A stretch of 64,000 nucleotides of DNA from Albifimbria verrucaria (lineage: Eukaryota > Ascomycota > Sordariomycetes > Hypocreales > Stachybotryaceae), in assembly GCA_020081605.1 (NCBI GenBank), contig JAHREC010000011.1:1674001-1738000 (forward strand), in the 5' to 3' direction. Under the pieces are notes generated by a model, which did no database searches, was not told where the DNA came from, and was given only the letters and a program-made list of their open reading frames with translations. The position numbers were made by a program, and so were the translations under genes. Positions 33,516 to 45,416 of this stretch are shown here, in pieces. The stretch's first letter is position 1, and the number at the start of each line of letters is the position of its first letter.

Positions 33516-34096
33516 TCAGGTCAGATGCATCTTCTCAATGTGATATGTGACCGCGGCCTCATCCCCTCAAAAGCATCGCAAAACGGACATTGGACCGATG
33601 GTTGGCTGGCCGGAGGATCGTCACTGGCCCTTGCTGATGGTGCTCTTTTGTCCTCCACCATGACAGGCATGAAATCAGCCAAGCTCCGTGGTGGAGGCTC
33701 CGACGGAAAGTCGTCGTCGAGTCGCACATCGGTATAGCGATGGCTGAATCTAGAAGAGCTGCTCGGGTTTGGAACCGGTGTGTTTGCTTCTGCAGACGAA
33801 GCTGTGCTGTACTGCATCCTCTGCACCCTGCCGACCTGGCCACCACGCAGCCGCACCTTGATGCCGCGAGGGTGGTTCCCATTGGTGAGGATGTCCTGAA
33901 CTACGCCGAACGTCTCTCGGCCCGTCGGTTGGTCTTCTTTAAGAACAATGTAAACCGACGCGCCCTCTACAACCTGCCTCAGGGTGGGGACTGTGCCAGC
34001 GGCTTGCTGAGGTGTTGCGGGTGAGCGATGAGGACCTGACGAGCCTGGCTGGTTCTGGCGACCAGACCGCGGCTGCCGGTTCCTTGGACGATTCAT
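33516..34096 (-). CDS. YwbE-like (DUF2196) domain protein with C-terminal zinc finger
   Basis: A 194-residue intronless protein. After a Pro/Arg/Gln-rich start it contains a YwbE-type domain: GASVYIVLKEDQPTGRETFG, then DILTNGNHPRGIKVRL and GGQVGRVQ, closely following the bacterial family pattern. The middle is Ser/Pro-rich and probably disordered. The C-terminus CPFCDAFEGDEAAVTYHIEK followed by MH is a C2H2-like finger (CxxC...HxxxxH), readable after adding one G to the GGGG run near 33561. The start at 34096 (MNRPRN) keeps only the conserved part. The frame is open to an upstream ATG at 34186, whose extra 30 residues are basic, hydroxylated and acid-free like a mitochondrial presequence, so two forms are possible. 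Function unknown. Confidence 0.75.
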
Positions 34097-34463
34097 AATG
34101 TTACGTGTAAGTGGTAAGCGACTAAAGGCACCAAAACGTAGCGTTCGTAAATGATAAAAAGTAGGCCTGCTCAGTGATTGCATCATTGTTGAAAAGCCAT
34201 GCTCACAGGCAATGTGGTGATGCTACTAAAGTAACGTGCACGGGCCGCGCTTCATCCGGACTGTACCCTGAACATGATGCAAGTTATTGAGCGTGCACTC
34301 ACAAAATCCCCATATATCCAATTAAATCCTAAAGATGTATCTTTTGTACATTGTCCAGCCGTCTCCATGCACCAGGTATATAATAATACAATACCGTCCT
34401 TTTCAACGCCGTCGCCCACATTAAGAATTATCCTGCCTTGCGCCATCCTGTCTATCCGTCCCG

Positions 34464-36516
34464 TTACCCACCAGCTGAAGCTTCTGGCTTGCTTGGAATA
34501 TCCTCTTTCTTCACCCGGATGTCCTTCCAACCCATCCCCAAGAAACAATAAACATGAACACGGAGCAGGACGCTGCCAGCCAGAAAGCGGCAGCGACACC
34601 CTAGAATAGACCTTGAGAACTTCGGGAACATCTATCGACGGGACAACATCTCGGATGCCCGTAGCACCAGCACTGATAATGGACTGAAAGTCCAAGTGAG
34701 GAACGCGCTTCTTCAGCTCGTCCTCGAGAAAAATGTTAAATACCGCATTCGCGACTGTTATATAGACTGCGCCACCGAACGTCTGGCAGAACACCAACAG
34801 CGCCGTTGCGATCGACGTGTCGTCAGGATCTGTATTTGCCTGCACAGCAATAACTGGTATCTGCATACCCATACCTCGACCGAATCCCACAATTACCTGG
34901 TAACCAATCCATTCCGCTGCAGTTGTACCTGGCGAAAAGGTCGAGATAAGGCCGTTGCCGATGGACGAGGCCACTGCGCTGACAAGGGCAAATGGTGTAT
35001 AATAACCGATTTTTTGAGCTACAGATGGTCAGTCAACCTCTAATTGAGAGAATTCCTATGTTTGACACTTACTTAAGAGCCCAGACACTACCGCAAAAGA
35101 AGTTGGCTAACCAGACTGGGAAGCATATACACTCCGCTCATAAACGGCGAGGCATCCTTGACTGATTGAAAGTAGATGGGAAAGTAGTAGGAGGCTGTGA
35201 AGATAGTTGTGAAAAGAAAAACCATGCTCAAGCATGATGTCCAAATCTCCCTCTTCTTGACGAGATGAAGCGGGATCATAGCATCAAGACCCTTCTACTC
35301 TCCCAATTTAGAAAGATGATTGCCGTGGCAACTCCGCCGAAAAAGAGGCTAATGATTGTTGGCGAGCCCCATTCGTAGTCCTTCCCTCCCATTTCAAGAG
35401 CCAACAATACCATCACTGCAGATGGTGCAAAGATAGCGAAGCCAATAAGATCAAGCTTTGGTAAGATAGCTTGGCGGAATGTGCCTGCAACACGAATACG
35501 TCGATCTGGAATCTGTACAAGCAAAGTAGCAGTGCGCCTACAGCGCCAATAGGAAGGTTAATATAGAAACCTATCACGAAAAGTCAGCAATGGGAACAGA
35601 TGTCTGTGCATGTGGGTGAAGGATACATACACCAACGCCACGATAAGTATTCAGTGAAAGCACCGCCGAGCAACGGTCCAGACACGAGTCCTACTTGACA
35701 GCCTCCCATTACCAAGCCCATCAGAGCAGGCCGCTTATTTAATGGTGCTGCGGCTGCGACGATGGTATATGCGCCGTTTTGAATACCGGCACTACCCAAG
35801 CCCGCAATGGCCCGACCAATAATAAGCATCAACGAAGACGTGGCAAGTCCACATATCAAGGAGCCCAGCTCAAAGAAGAAGAGGAAAAACAAGAATATCC
35901 ACTGTTACGCAGTCAAGTCAGTACAGGGCCACGATTGAACTGGACAACTGGACAAACCTTAGTTCTGAAGTACGTATAGAATTTGCCTGAAAGCGGTTGA
36001 AGAGCTGCACTATGGTATGTTAGTTGTGTAGTTGAAGTTTTTGGAACCATTTGCACATACCTTGCTAGGTTATAGGAGCTTCCATACCAGCCTACATCAT
36101 GTAAGGAACGGAACTGAGAAGTGATTCGAGGAATAGCCTAACCAAGTTAATTAGGAGGAGCTTCCTACGTAGCAATTAACTGTACAACGTACCGTGACGA
36201 TGATCGACATGTCCAGTAGAACAAGAAAACAAGCGAGCGTAATTGCAATCATCAATCCCGCGAGCTTCCAACCTCCGACATATTCCAATTCCTGGTCTAA
36301 TAATCGCGCAGCATCTTCTGGGACGTTAGGATCAGCTGGGGGAAGGCACCTTATCAGCTGTGGGCAGCTTGTAGACCTCATCGAGTTCGTTAATAGTTTC
36401 GCTCGAGATATAGAATGAAGAGTGGGATGGGTATGGTGGGGATCAGCAGACAGCTTCTCAGTAGGCTGGCCCCAGTAGCTGCTCTGCAGCGAATGATGCC
36501 TACTAGCCAGCACCAT
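34464..36516 (-). CDS. MFS multidrug efflux transporter, DHA14 (14-helix) type
   Basis: A proton-coupled exporter of about 590 residues. The start is the ATG at 36516, with a polar cytosolic N-tail. Membrane blocks include [33 protein letters not shown] (36140-36275), the [10 protein letters not shown] turn, [53 protein letters not shown] (motif C-like, antiporter signature) and later helices up to a Lys/Glu tail. Introns are at 36138-36192, 36010-36060, 35902-35957, 35571-35630 and 35019-35072. About seven single-base gaps occur (near 36405, 36337, 35531, 35300, 35113, 34610 and 34530), each at a homopolymer. It lies just downstream of a Zn2Cys6 regulator on the same strand, which suggests regulation of the pump by that factor. 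Substrate unknown. Confidence 0.87.
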
Positions 36517-36898
36517 TTTTACGCTTGGCTGAAAATTGCTGCTGCGAAAAGGATCACCGAGCGAGAAAAAACGACTATGAAATGGGACAAATGGTATAAG
36601 TTATCAACCATATGGCCCAGGCCAATCTGGCCGAGGAAACCCGGGCATTCCTGTCGATTATGCCCAAATTTGGCAGATGCTGGGCGTGCGTAGTTGCCTG
36701 TGCCTCATGCGCCGCATCGGGGCCCTTTCGTTGGGTGCATTTGTGACTCTTTCGCTGGGTTTCGGTCGGTGCCAGTTTGCCGAGCCCCGTAAATCACCCC
36801 GGACGACGGAGGTTAGCATGGTGGGCACACGGACCGCCGGAGCAGTACGGACGTTGACGGGGTCGGGTTTATTTCCGTATCCAGGTGAATGATGTTTT
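36517..36898. other. Intergenic, efflux pump promoter
   Basis: A 380-base gap between regulator stop and transporter start. A possible CGG half-site pair, the kind bound by Zn2Cys6 proteins, is not obvious beyond cggtcggtgcc near 36766; I mark none. Confidence 0.4.
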
Positions 36899-38853
36899 TC
36901 AAAGCTCCCATGGACCAAAAACGTCAGACATCCAGGCAATCTCATTGAGGTCCATTGCGTAAGGGTCCGGAACCATTTGCATGCCTTCCACCGGATTTCG
37001 ACCTGTTGCCGCGTTCGACACAGCTTGGCTATTTGGCGTGAGCATGTCGCCCATAGGTTGAGTCAAGATCGGTTCCCAGGAGGCTTTTATGCTGCGCATG
37101 ATTTTCTCAATCTTTTCGAAATAAGGACCTTCTTCGCCGTCGGGCTCCATTGGATAAGCCGAGGGATTTCCATCAATCGCTGAATTACTTGCTCGAGTAT
37201 GACAAGCACATCAGCCTCCTTGTAAACCGTGCGTTTGTCCCAGCCGGGATCCTCGGAAGTTGCTAGTCGATAAAGTGCAGAGAGTGTCTGGCCCAACGCT
37301 GCAAAGAAGTAAAATGGAAGCCCGGCCAGCTCAATCAGAGGCACGGAGAAGAAAACGTCATACCACGCCTTGACCACCTGGAGGCACGAGTACATGCCCT
37401 CAATACGCGACATGTCCGGGTTGGCCTTGACAGACGAGCTCAACGAATGAATCGTCAACTCTGTCTGTAATAGGTGCGACTGTACTGCGTCTAATGTACG
37501 TGTGAGTTTCTAGATTCATTAATCGAAAGGGAACAACTTACAGTGTGAACTTAGCCGAGGACGAGCCTCCTCGCGTATTCTGTTCAATCGATAAAGGAGC
37601 TCTTTCTTGAAGACGTGGCCCGGAATTTTAGTCGTGATACTAGTTGCTTCGGATACCAGCAAAGCAATAGTCTCATCTGCGACAAGCTGCGTCTTGACCA
37701 GCGCTATGAGCACTTCGTCACTCGGATCATCTTTCTGTTCTTCCAAGTATTCGAGGTGCTCCTGCAGATGCGATGTCCAGTGGGCCGCTTGTGTTTTTGC
37801 GGTGATGCACGAATACCTGGCAAATGATTGAGCCAAAGACGTTGCAGTTGGATTCACTTTGAGAACTTACGTTGAGATGAGGAACCATAAGGCTATCATT
37901 CCCTTCGCTCCTCGAGGGTTCTCGGTTTGACGGCAGGAATCCGTCCATGCCATGCTTTGAAGTGCTTCATGATGTAATATTCTTCCCCGGTGTCCGAGCC
38001 AGCCCGAGATCGGAGACAATCGCAAGTGCAAGCTGTGAATAGGTCGCCATGAACGGTTTGTTTTGATAGCCAATATACATGGTGATCCTGACGAGTTAGT
38101 TAATGTGGACAAGCCAGACACAGAAGCAGTCATCATACCAAGTCATGCAGGCAAGAAGGCCTAAGAAAAGGTCCATATTTCTCTCAGAATCAATAACAAT
38201 TCTTTGCGCCACTTCCGCACGGATTTTGTCCTTGAGAATGATCTGCTCCCTCACTGTCGGGGCCGTGATGTTATTAATGCACATCCACAGAAATGGCTTC
38301 TCCTGTCGAAGCGTCCCCACCGTCATGTCCCGAGGCAGAACCATGAAGGGTAAATTCTTCAACCAGCCGCGGAAGAGCCCAAGCCGGCGTTCCGCTTCCT
38401 GAGGTGACGGTTCGTAGAAGACGGGGCCGTTACCCGGCGGATACGCCAGTGTTTGGGTCTCGCAGCGGAAGGCATCGCGACGTGGTTGGTGAGAAGAAAC
38501 GGTGGCAGCAGTCGCCAAAGAATCAAGGCGGCTGGTATAAGGCGTAGATGCAGCGTCTACTGACGGTTGCCTGGACATTTGCTGACTCGGCTGCTGCTGC
38601 GAAGCTCTCAAGATTGAGACAAGATCCTCCAGCTTCTCCTCCAGCTGCGCGGTCCTTGATGATGTCGACTTTTACTTGTGCGTTTCCGGGCAGTGGCCAT
38701 GGGTTGGCAATCTTTCCCTAGGCGGTTACAGCGCTCGCAACCTGGGCCATCCGAACGAAGTATGCACTTGCACTTGGCGCGAGAACAATTCATGCATGAC
38801 TTTCCATATCCCGCGGGAGACCCGGTAGGAGGGGCCAGGTCTGGCGGTGCCAT
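36899..38853 (-). CDS. Zn2Cys6 fungal-specific transcription factor
   Basis: A binuclear-zinc-cluster regulator of about 600 residues. The start at 38853 is followed by the cluster CMNCSRAKCKCILRSDGPGC and then CNRLGKDC, spacing C-x2-C-x6-C-x8-C-x2-C-x6-C. A short linker and a coiled-coil dimer segment (TAQLEEKLEDLVSILRA) come next, then the fungal-specific middle region with the signature KPRTLEERR and a C-terminal acidic patch DLNEIAWMSDVFG. Introns are at 38088-38138, 37817-37870 and 37485-37541. Four single-base gaps, at A5 near 38668, G5 near 37990, G4 near 37901 and AA near 37152, break the frame. The adjacent, co-oriented efflux transporter is the likely target gene. A bidirectional gap of 480 bases separates it from the DUF1640 gene. 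Confidence 0.87.
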
Positions 38854-39332
38854 GGTTGTCCTAGTCTTCTGCAGGAAGATGCGCCAAGTCTCATGTACGC
38901 TGTCTTGGAGCTGCTAGTGCCGTGTGATCGTGGAACGGAATACAGCGACACCAGAGAACGCGTTGTAAGTCAAACGGAATTGTGTGAGGCTTGGGTGGAC
39001 GAACACCGTCGGGTTTGGCAAATTATTGAAGGTGAAGGGAAGCGGAATCGCGACAAATCCGGATTCCGGCAATAGAACATCCACTACAGGGATTATGTCC
39101 TAGTATTTGGTTGGTCTAAATCCCGACGAGCCTGAGTTTGCCTTTATTTGATTGGTTTCCGCGTCGCCCTTGAACCAGCCAATCATGACGCTATTTGCTA
39201 GCCAGGACCTCCCACATGTCATGATGTCTCAGGGTAAGGCTATCTTGGTATGAGCAGCGGAGATTTTGAGCCTTGGTTCTACACTATACCCTGACATCAC
39301 CAAGCCCCGTTCGTCGCTTGCTTACTTCGAAG
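38854..39332. other. Divergent promoter region (regulator and DUF1640 gene)
   Basis: A 480-base intergenic stretch shared by two divergent genes. No distinct site is recognised. Confidence 0.5.
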
Positions 39333-40168
39333 ATGGCGGCGACTTCGATTGCTGGAGCCGAGCTCTTACCGAGATTTCTTCTACCCCGACTGAGCTGGGG
39401 CCAGCCGCTGGTACCCTATGCAGTTCGACCGACCAGCAATTTGCTGCTGAGGGATCAGAAGCCATGGCAAACCCGATATGCCTCGTTGCAAACCTCGGCG
39501 TTTCTACGACCGCAGCAAATCGCCCCGAGGGCGCCAGCGCTCACGCGCTCTTTCCACGCCACGGCAGCTCGGCGACGCGATCACCATTTTGATACCCTCA
39601 AGTTCGTCAAGCGCCTGCAAAGCGAAGGCTTCACCGAGGAGCAATCTGCTGCGATGATGAAAGTATTGAACGATGTGATAGAAGAGAGGTGAGAAGCCCA
39701 ATCTTGTCGCATAGAGGCTATTGCTCACCGTTTTGCAGCATCCAAAACCTGACCCGCACAATGGTCCTCCGCGAAGACGCAGCCAAGGCCACATATACCC
39801 AGAAGGTCGACTTTGCCAAGCTTCGCTCCGAGCTGCTCTCCGCCGATAGCACTGAATCCAACACGACTCGCAACACGCACGAGCGTCTAACCAACGACAT
39901 CGCCAAGCTCAGCAGCCGGCTCCGCGACGAGATCAGCCGAACGCAAGCGAGTGTGCGCCTGGACCTTAACCTGGAAAAGGGCCGCATTCGAGAAGAGTCG
40001 GTGGGACAAGAGCTCAAGATCAAGGAGACGGAGACCAAGATCGAGCAGGAGGTGGCGGCGCTGAGGGAGAAGCTGGAGCAGGTCAAGTTCCAGACGCTGC
40101 AGTGGCTGATCGGTGTCTGCACTGGTTTCGCGGCGCTGATGCTTGGTGCCTGGAGATTGCTTATGTAG
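39333..40168 (+). CDS. Mitochondrial coiled-coil DUF1640 protein (Fmp32/CCDC90-like)
   Basis: A 261-residue inner-mitochondrial-membrane protein of the DUF1640 family (yeast Fmp32, animal CCDC90B/MCUR1), linked to cytochrome oxidase or calcium-uniporter assembly. The start is the ATG at 39333 (MAATSIAGAELLPRF), followed by a long Arg/Ser-rich presequence up to FHATAARR. The conserved head is HFDTLKFVKRLQSEGFTEEQ, then VDFAKLRSELLSADS, a long coiled coil (about residues 165-240) and one C-terminal membrane helix, WLIGVCTGFAALMLGAWRLL. One intron lies at 39689-39738; exon lengths of 356 and 430 bases keep frame. No frame break. The membrane helix at the very C-terminus is typical of the family. 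Confidence 0.9.
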
Positions 40169-40882
40169 GTTTTTATTTGTTCGAGCATTGGGGAAGCTCG
40201 CAGGAATAATTGCGCGGCAGTTGGAACTGGCGATCGGGGCATGTGATGAGCCACCTGTAAGAGGCATCATTCGGTAGGCAGGATTTCCAAGTTGCGAGAG
40301 CAACATGAGGAACGTTTTTACACAGACTACACACAAGGGGTTAGAGGAAAACTCCTAATCTCACATCATTTCCTATGTTACAATCGTACCCGTGAGGGTC
40401 TGACTATAGACTGGACATTGAAGAATGTCAGCATGGAAGACATATAGACTATGTTCATTTAACTGGATTTATGTACTACAAGAGAGAAGGGAAAACCAGA
40501 AATGCCATTGAATCAAACCCTGCTCCTGTGCGACTCCTCACAAGAAAGAAACACGTTTAATAAGCCCTCGATGTCGAAATACGTAACCAAGGAATTGACA
40601 GCATGTCACCCCGCCTCGCCGTCTTCGGAAGCTGCAGATGCTCCCCACTCCTAACCAGCTGGTGACGAGATGCGCCTTGAGCCGTTAACGCAACATATCA
40701 AGCCACGGTTCACATTGTCCTCTGATCTGCGTTACTGTTTCACCTAGAAACTGCGCTGCAACCCCTACAGTGACGACTGACTTGGGTGGGGGTTCAGCGC
40801 TATGCGTTAGAAATCACTCTCTCCCAGATCATCTCAACTCTTCTACCACCTCTCAACCAACGATAACAGTATTTCATCCAAG
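40169..40882. other. Intergenic region
   Basis: It includes the DUF1640 3' UTR and the dehydrogenase promoter. A CAACTCTTCTACCACC-type pyrimidine-rich leader lies before the ATG at 40883. Nothing else recognised. Confidence 0.5.
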
Positions 40883-42235
40883 ATGGCAGACGGGCACGCC
40901 GAAAAGCCAAAGGTTTTACTGCTGGGGAGATTGAGCAGTAAGTCATTGAAATGACACCCCGAGAAGCCCCTAGCCGATATCAGCTTCCGCAACTTGGAAA
41001 GATGTCTACACTACGGAGAGAGCCAATACTCTCCTATCAACTATCCATTTCAAGATTATATGCTGACAGCTACTCGTAGCGCCGGGAGTGCTTGGTCGAA
41101 CCTCCAGGAAGTAGCTCAAATCATCGAACCCAAGTCTACCAACCGGGAGGACTTTATCGCCGAATGTAAATCTGGCGATCTTGATGGGGTCGTCGTTGCA
41201 TACCGGACATTCGCTTCTTTCAGAATCAGCGGCAGGATCGACAATGAAATACTCGATGTTCTGCCAGAGAGTCTCAAGTTCATCTGTCACAACGGTAAGA
41301 CAGCAGGCGCATTCCAGTGACACCCAGTGGCTGCAACAAGCCTAACAATACACTTCTATCCAGCAAATGGGCACCTATAAGACTATTCAACATCAGACTC
41401 GAGGCTAACTTGGCATTGAATCATCGTCGTATAGGTGCCGGATATGACCAAATCGACATTGCAGCTTGCACTGCCCATTCCGTCCGTGTCTCCAACACGC
41501 CCACTGCTGTCGACGATGCGACCGCTGACACCGCCATCTGGCTGCTCATTGGTGCTCTACGAAATTTATCCGGCGCCGTCATGTCACTTCGGGCAGGCAA
41601 CTGGCGCGGCAAGACGCCCCCAGCCCTTGGCCATGATCCTCGAGGCAAAGTGCTCGGCATCCTAGGCATGGGTGGTATCGGCCGCAGCCTCGCTACCAAA
41701 GCTCGTGTCTTTGGCATGGAAATTCGCTACCACAACCGCTCCAGGCTCAGTCCGGAGCTCGAAGCTGGCGCTGAGTACGTCAGCTTCGAAACATTGCTGA
41801 AAGAGAGTGACGTGCTGAGTCTGAATCTGCCGTTGAACGTGAGTCTTGCATCCGGTTTATTCTTATTGGCTTGTTCCTAACAGCCATCTCTAGCCCTCCA
41901 CTCGGCACATCATCTCCACGCCCGAGTTCAATATGATGAAAAGGGGCGTTGTCATTGTCAACACCGCCCGTGGCGCTGTCATGGATGAGGCTGCCCTTGT
42001 TGCCGCCCTCGAGTCAGGTCAGGTAGCTAACGCAGGCCTCGATGTCTTTGAAAATGAGCCCCAGATTCACCCTGGTCTCGTTGCCAACGAGAATATCCTT
42101 CTGATTCCACATATGGGTACTTATACCGTCGAGACGGAAACCAAGATGGAAGAATGGGCTATCAGCAACGTCCGCGCTGCGTTGCTGGATGGAAAGCTCA
42201 AGAGTATTGTGCCTGAACAGAGAGACATGAACTAG
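40883..42235 (+). CDS. D-isomer-specific 2-hydroxyacid dehydrogenase
   Basis: A 341-residue NAD(P)-dependent oxidoreductase of the glyoxylate/hydroxypyruvate reductase type. Four exons: 40883-40937, 41070-41294, 41435-41838 and 41894-42235, total 1,026 bases and fully in frame. The N-terminal catalytic half includes LDGVVVAYRTFASF. The Rossmann motif is GILGMGGIGRSLA (41660-41698). The catalytic Arg is in VNTARGAVMDEAAL, the Glu in GLDVFENEPQ and the His in IPHMGTYT. Most relatives have HxGS/T here; this has HMGT. No membrane or targeting signal. The substrate cannot be decided between glyoxylate, hydroxypyruvate and other 2-keto acids. Confidence 0.9.
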
Positions 42236-42829
42236 AACCGAAGTTTTGCTTTGCTTAAAGGGTCCTATCTCAACGACCCCTGACGTTCGTTCGACACCGA
42301 ATAATGCTTATACAGGTGAACGGCACTATACAGTGGGGTTCGGTAGTATACACAGAATAGCATGGTACGTATGCAGTTCCACTTTAAGAAGACAATATGC
42401 TTGGGACACACAATGCTCTATTGCACGTTTCTATGAGTCCTGGTGGCCACGGTTGACGGGCCTATCCACATATCCTAACCTCATGATTCTATCCGCTTAA
42501 TATCCGTAGATTGCGAGTTCCGCACCGGGGAATCATGATTAGCAAAAGAAGCCAACGCCATTTTGTTGAAAAAGCAGATTTTTGTATCCCCCGCCACCTT
42601 GCCGTGAACCCAACCTCTAGTCTCCCGGAAGAAAAACCCCGATGCCAAAATAAACAAAACTCGAACCAGGGATCGACGTCCCTAACACCTCAACCCTGCC
42701 CTTGCCTGAATGCCACCCAAGTTTTTATGCTGTTGAGAACACAAGTTGCCTATTGTCGTAACGGGTGAATAAAAAGTTCGTTATACGTAGGATTCCGGTT
42801 GAAGGACCCTTGGGTATGATTACATACGC
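42236..42829. other. Convergent 3' region
   Basis: Between the convergent dehydrogenase and S-adenosylhomocysteinase genes. Mixed composition, no gene. A stretch near 42660 (aactcgaaccagggatcga) recalls a tRNA T-arm but no acceptor partner is found. Confidence 0.5.
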
Positions 42830-44287
42830 TTAGTAGCGGTAGCTAGGAAAATGTCAGTAAATGGTTACAATCGAGATTGGTAAGGGGGTAATCTTACATG
42901 TCGCCCTTGAAGGGACCCTCAACGGTGAGGCCGAGGTACTCAGCCTGGACCTTGGTGAGGGTGCTCAGCTCGACCTGGCAGTGAGCAAGGTGGAGACGGG
43001 CAACCTCCTCGTCGAGGATCTTGGGGAGGACGTAGACACCGACGTCGAGCTTGCCGGTCTTGCCGAACTCGACGTACTTCTTGCCCCAGGCAGCGTCGTT
43101 GCTCTTGTACAGCATGATCTGAGCAAGGACCTGGTTGGTGAAGGAGCAGGACATGACGAAGGAAGAGTGGCCAGTGGCACAGCCAAGGTTGACCAGACGA
43201 CCCTCAGCAAGGAGGATGATGTGGCGGCCAGAGGGCATCTCGAAGCGGTCGACCTGAGGCTTGATGTTCTGGACAGACTTGGCGTTGGCCTTGAGCCAGG
43301 CGACGTCGATCTCGATATCGAAGTGACCAATGTCTGGAGGAGTGCTTGTTAGTAGGCGTCGAGAGACGAGTTGTGAAGGTACTTACTGCAAACAATGGCG
43401 TCGTTGGGCATAGCCTCGAAGTGCTCGCCGACGAGAATGTCACGGCAGCCGGTGGTGGTGACGAAGATCTGGCCAATCTTGGCAGCCTTCTCCATGGTGG
43501 TGACCTGGTAGCCGGCCATGGCAGCCTGGAGGGCGTTGATGGGGTCAATCTCGGTGACCAGGACGCGGGCACCCATGCCGTGGAGAGCCATGGCGCAACC
43601 CTTGCCGACATCACCGAAACCGGCAACGACAGCGACCTTGCCAGCAATCATGACATCGGTGGCACGCTTGATACCGTCAATGAGGGACTCACGGCAGCCG
43701 TACAGGTTGTCGAACTTGGACTTGGTGACGCTGTCGTTGACGTTGATGGAGGGGACGAGAAGCTTGCCCTCCTTGAGCATGCGGTACAGGTGGTGGACAC
43801 CGGTGGTGGTCTCCTCAGAGACACCGTAGCAGTCCTTGAGCTGCTCGGGGTACTTGTTGTGGACAAGGGCAGTGAGGTCACCACCGTCGTCGAGGATCAG
43901 GTTCAGCTTCTTGCCGTCCTTGAAGGCGTTGAGCTGCTGCTCGAGACACCAGTTGTACTCCTCCTCGGTCTCACCCTTCCAGGCGAAGACGGGGACACCG
44001 GCGGCAGCAATGGCAGCGGCGGCGTGGTCCTGGGTGCTGAAGATGTTGCAGCTGGTCCAGGTGACCTCGGCACCCAGAGAGGTGAGGGTCTCGATGAGGA
44101 CGGCGGTCTGGATGGTCATGTGAAGGCAGCCAGCAATGCGGGCACCGGCGAGAGGCTGGTCGGCAGCATACTTGGAGCGGATGGCCATGAGACCGGGCAT
44201 CTCATTCTCGGCGAGCTCGATCTCCTTGCGGCCAAAGGCAGCAAGGGACAGGTCAGCGACCTTGAAGGTGTGGGCGGGAGCAGACAT
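42830..44287 (-). CDS. SAH1: S-adenosyl-L-homocysteine hydrolase
   Basis: Cytosolic NAD+-dependent enzyme that splits S-adenosylhomocysteine to adenosine and homocysteine, relieving product inhibition of methyltransferases. The 449-residue protein starts at 44287 ([19 protein letters not shown]). It contains the [15 protein letters not shown] substrate block, the [12 protein letters not shown] block, the NAD motif [13 protein letters not shown] and the late block [18 protein letters not shown]. Introns are at 43334-43386 and 42843-42897. The last exon is only 13 coding bases (42830-42842) and supplies the conserved C-terminal YRY, whose residues complete the NAD site of the neighbouring subunit. 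The frame is intact throughout. A TATA element and CT-rich tract precede the start, in line with strong expression. Confidence 0.97.
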
Positions 44288-45416
44288 AGTGAAAGGTGGT
44301 TGAGATGAAGAAGGAGAAGAGGTTGATGGAGAAAGGAAAGTGGATTGGAATTGGGTAGGGAGAGGGAGGGAGGATATAAAAAGGGAGAGGGAGAGGAAGC
44401 GCAGAACAAGACGGGACTCTGCTCAGCAAGAGAAGGAGGGGTTGGGCGGTGTACACAGCACAGCACATGGAGGGGAAATTTTCTGGGCGGGGCAAGAGGA
44501 CCCTTCCGAGGGGTACAGAATCATCCGGGTACCGAGACGACGAGTTTTGGACCTGACTTGCCAACGGCCCAGGGCAAGCCTCCACCATAACGCCAAGTAC
44601 CTCAGGCCGGTGCCCAGGTACCCGATCCCAACGGCTACCGCGGGGCTTCTACGACAAAAACGAGACACGCCGCCAGATAAGAGGTTCGGTAGGTGACTTA
44701 GGGAGGTAGCTTAGGTACTGTAGCAGCTTTCAATTGGAGTTGCCATTGCTCAGGAGGGGCATGCCACCAGAGACACTGGCCGGACCTGATTGGGAATGTT
44801 TTTGTTGTTGTCTTTTTCATTATTATTTTTTTGACCTTCTCCGTCCTATCCACGAATCAATTCTTCTTCCCTGCCAAGCTACGACTTGCGTCGTCTCACA
44901 TTCTGCCAGAGACCACGGTACACATTTTTGCCTCAGCCTGAGGTTGCACGGGGCTACCGACGGCCCATCTTACGTCCCACACCACCACCCCTCTACTCGG
45001 GCCCTCTCATCCTCTCTCCGTCTCCCTTTGACCCCGAACACTTCCGAATCCGCTGCACGTGGGATTCACCACCAACCAATCCGCTGCCGGGCCCATTCGG
45101 CCCTCTCAGCATAGCGGGGATCTATCCATCATCTCCTGGAGAGGATTAACCTGTTGCACGACAACGTTGTGGGCATGCAAGGGTTGGTTACAGTGTGCCT
45201 GGGCGCATATCTTGGTCGGGACTCTTTCAAGCCAAGGAGTGGTCCACTCCTCTCTCTTTGGTCGTCTCTTCTAGTACTAGGTAGTTGTCTCGTACCGTAT
45301 CATAACATTGCACATTGTCCGGAACGCCGCCGATGCAACCCATCTCCCAGTTGTCTCGCTCCTGTAAATCACTCAAGACATTTTTCCATCCCCTCCGACT
45401 TGCGGGAAAGGCTCAT
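44288..45416. other. Intergenic, SAH1 promoter and eIF3h 3' flank
   Basis: 1.1 kb between the SAH1 start and eIF3h stop. It has a strong TATA element and a pyrimidine-rich tract next to SAH1 (44340-44400) and TACCT-type motifs near 44595-44625. No gene. Confidence 0.55.
44372..44382 (-). promoter_or_regulatory. TATA element of SAH1
   Basis: TTTTTATATCC on the minus strand, about 85-95 bases upstream of the SAH1 ATG, flanked by CT-rich DNA (tctccctctccc) as is usual for strongly expressed fungal genes. Confidence 0.65.

Noticed and set aside
34464..38853. Secondary-metabolite cluster around the pump and regulator
   Set aside because: No polyketide, peptide or terpene synthase or tailoring enzyme is adjacent.
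42660..42690. T-arm-like sequence aactcgaaccagggatcga as a tRNA
   Set aside because: No matching acceptor stem or anticodon arm was found.
43346..44308. 320-codon open frame opposite SAH1
   Set aside because: It is the antisense of a well-supported, codon-biased gene. Similar long antisense frames lie opposite clathrin (24732-27098).
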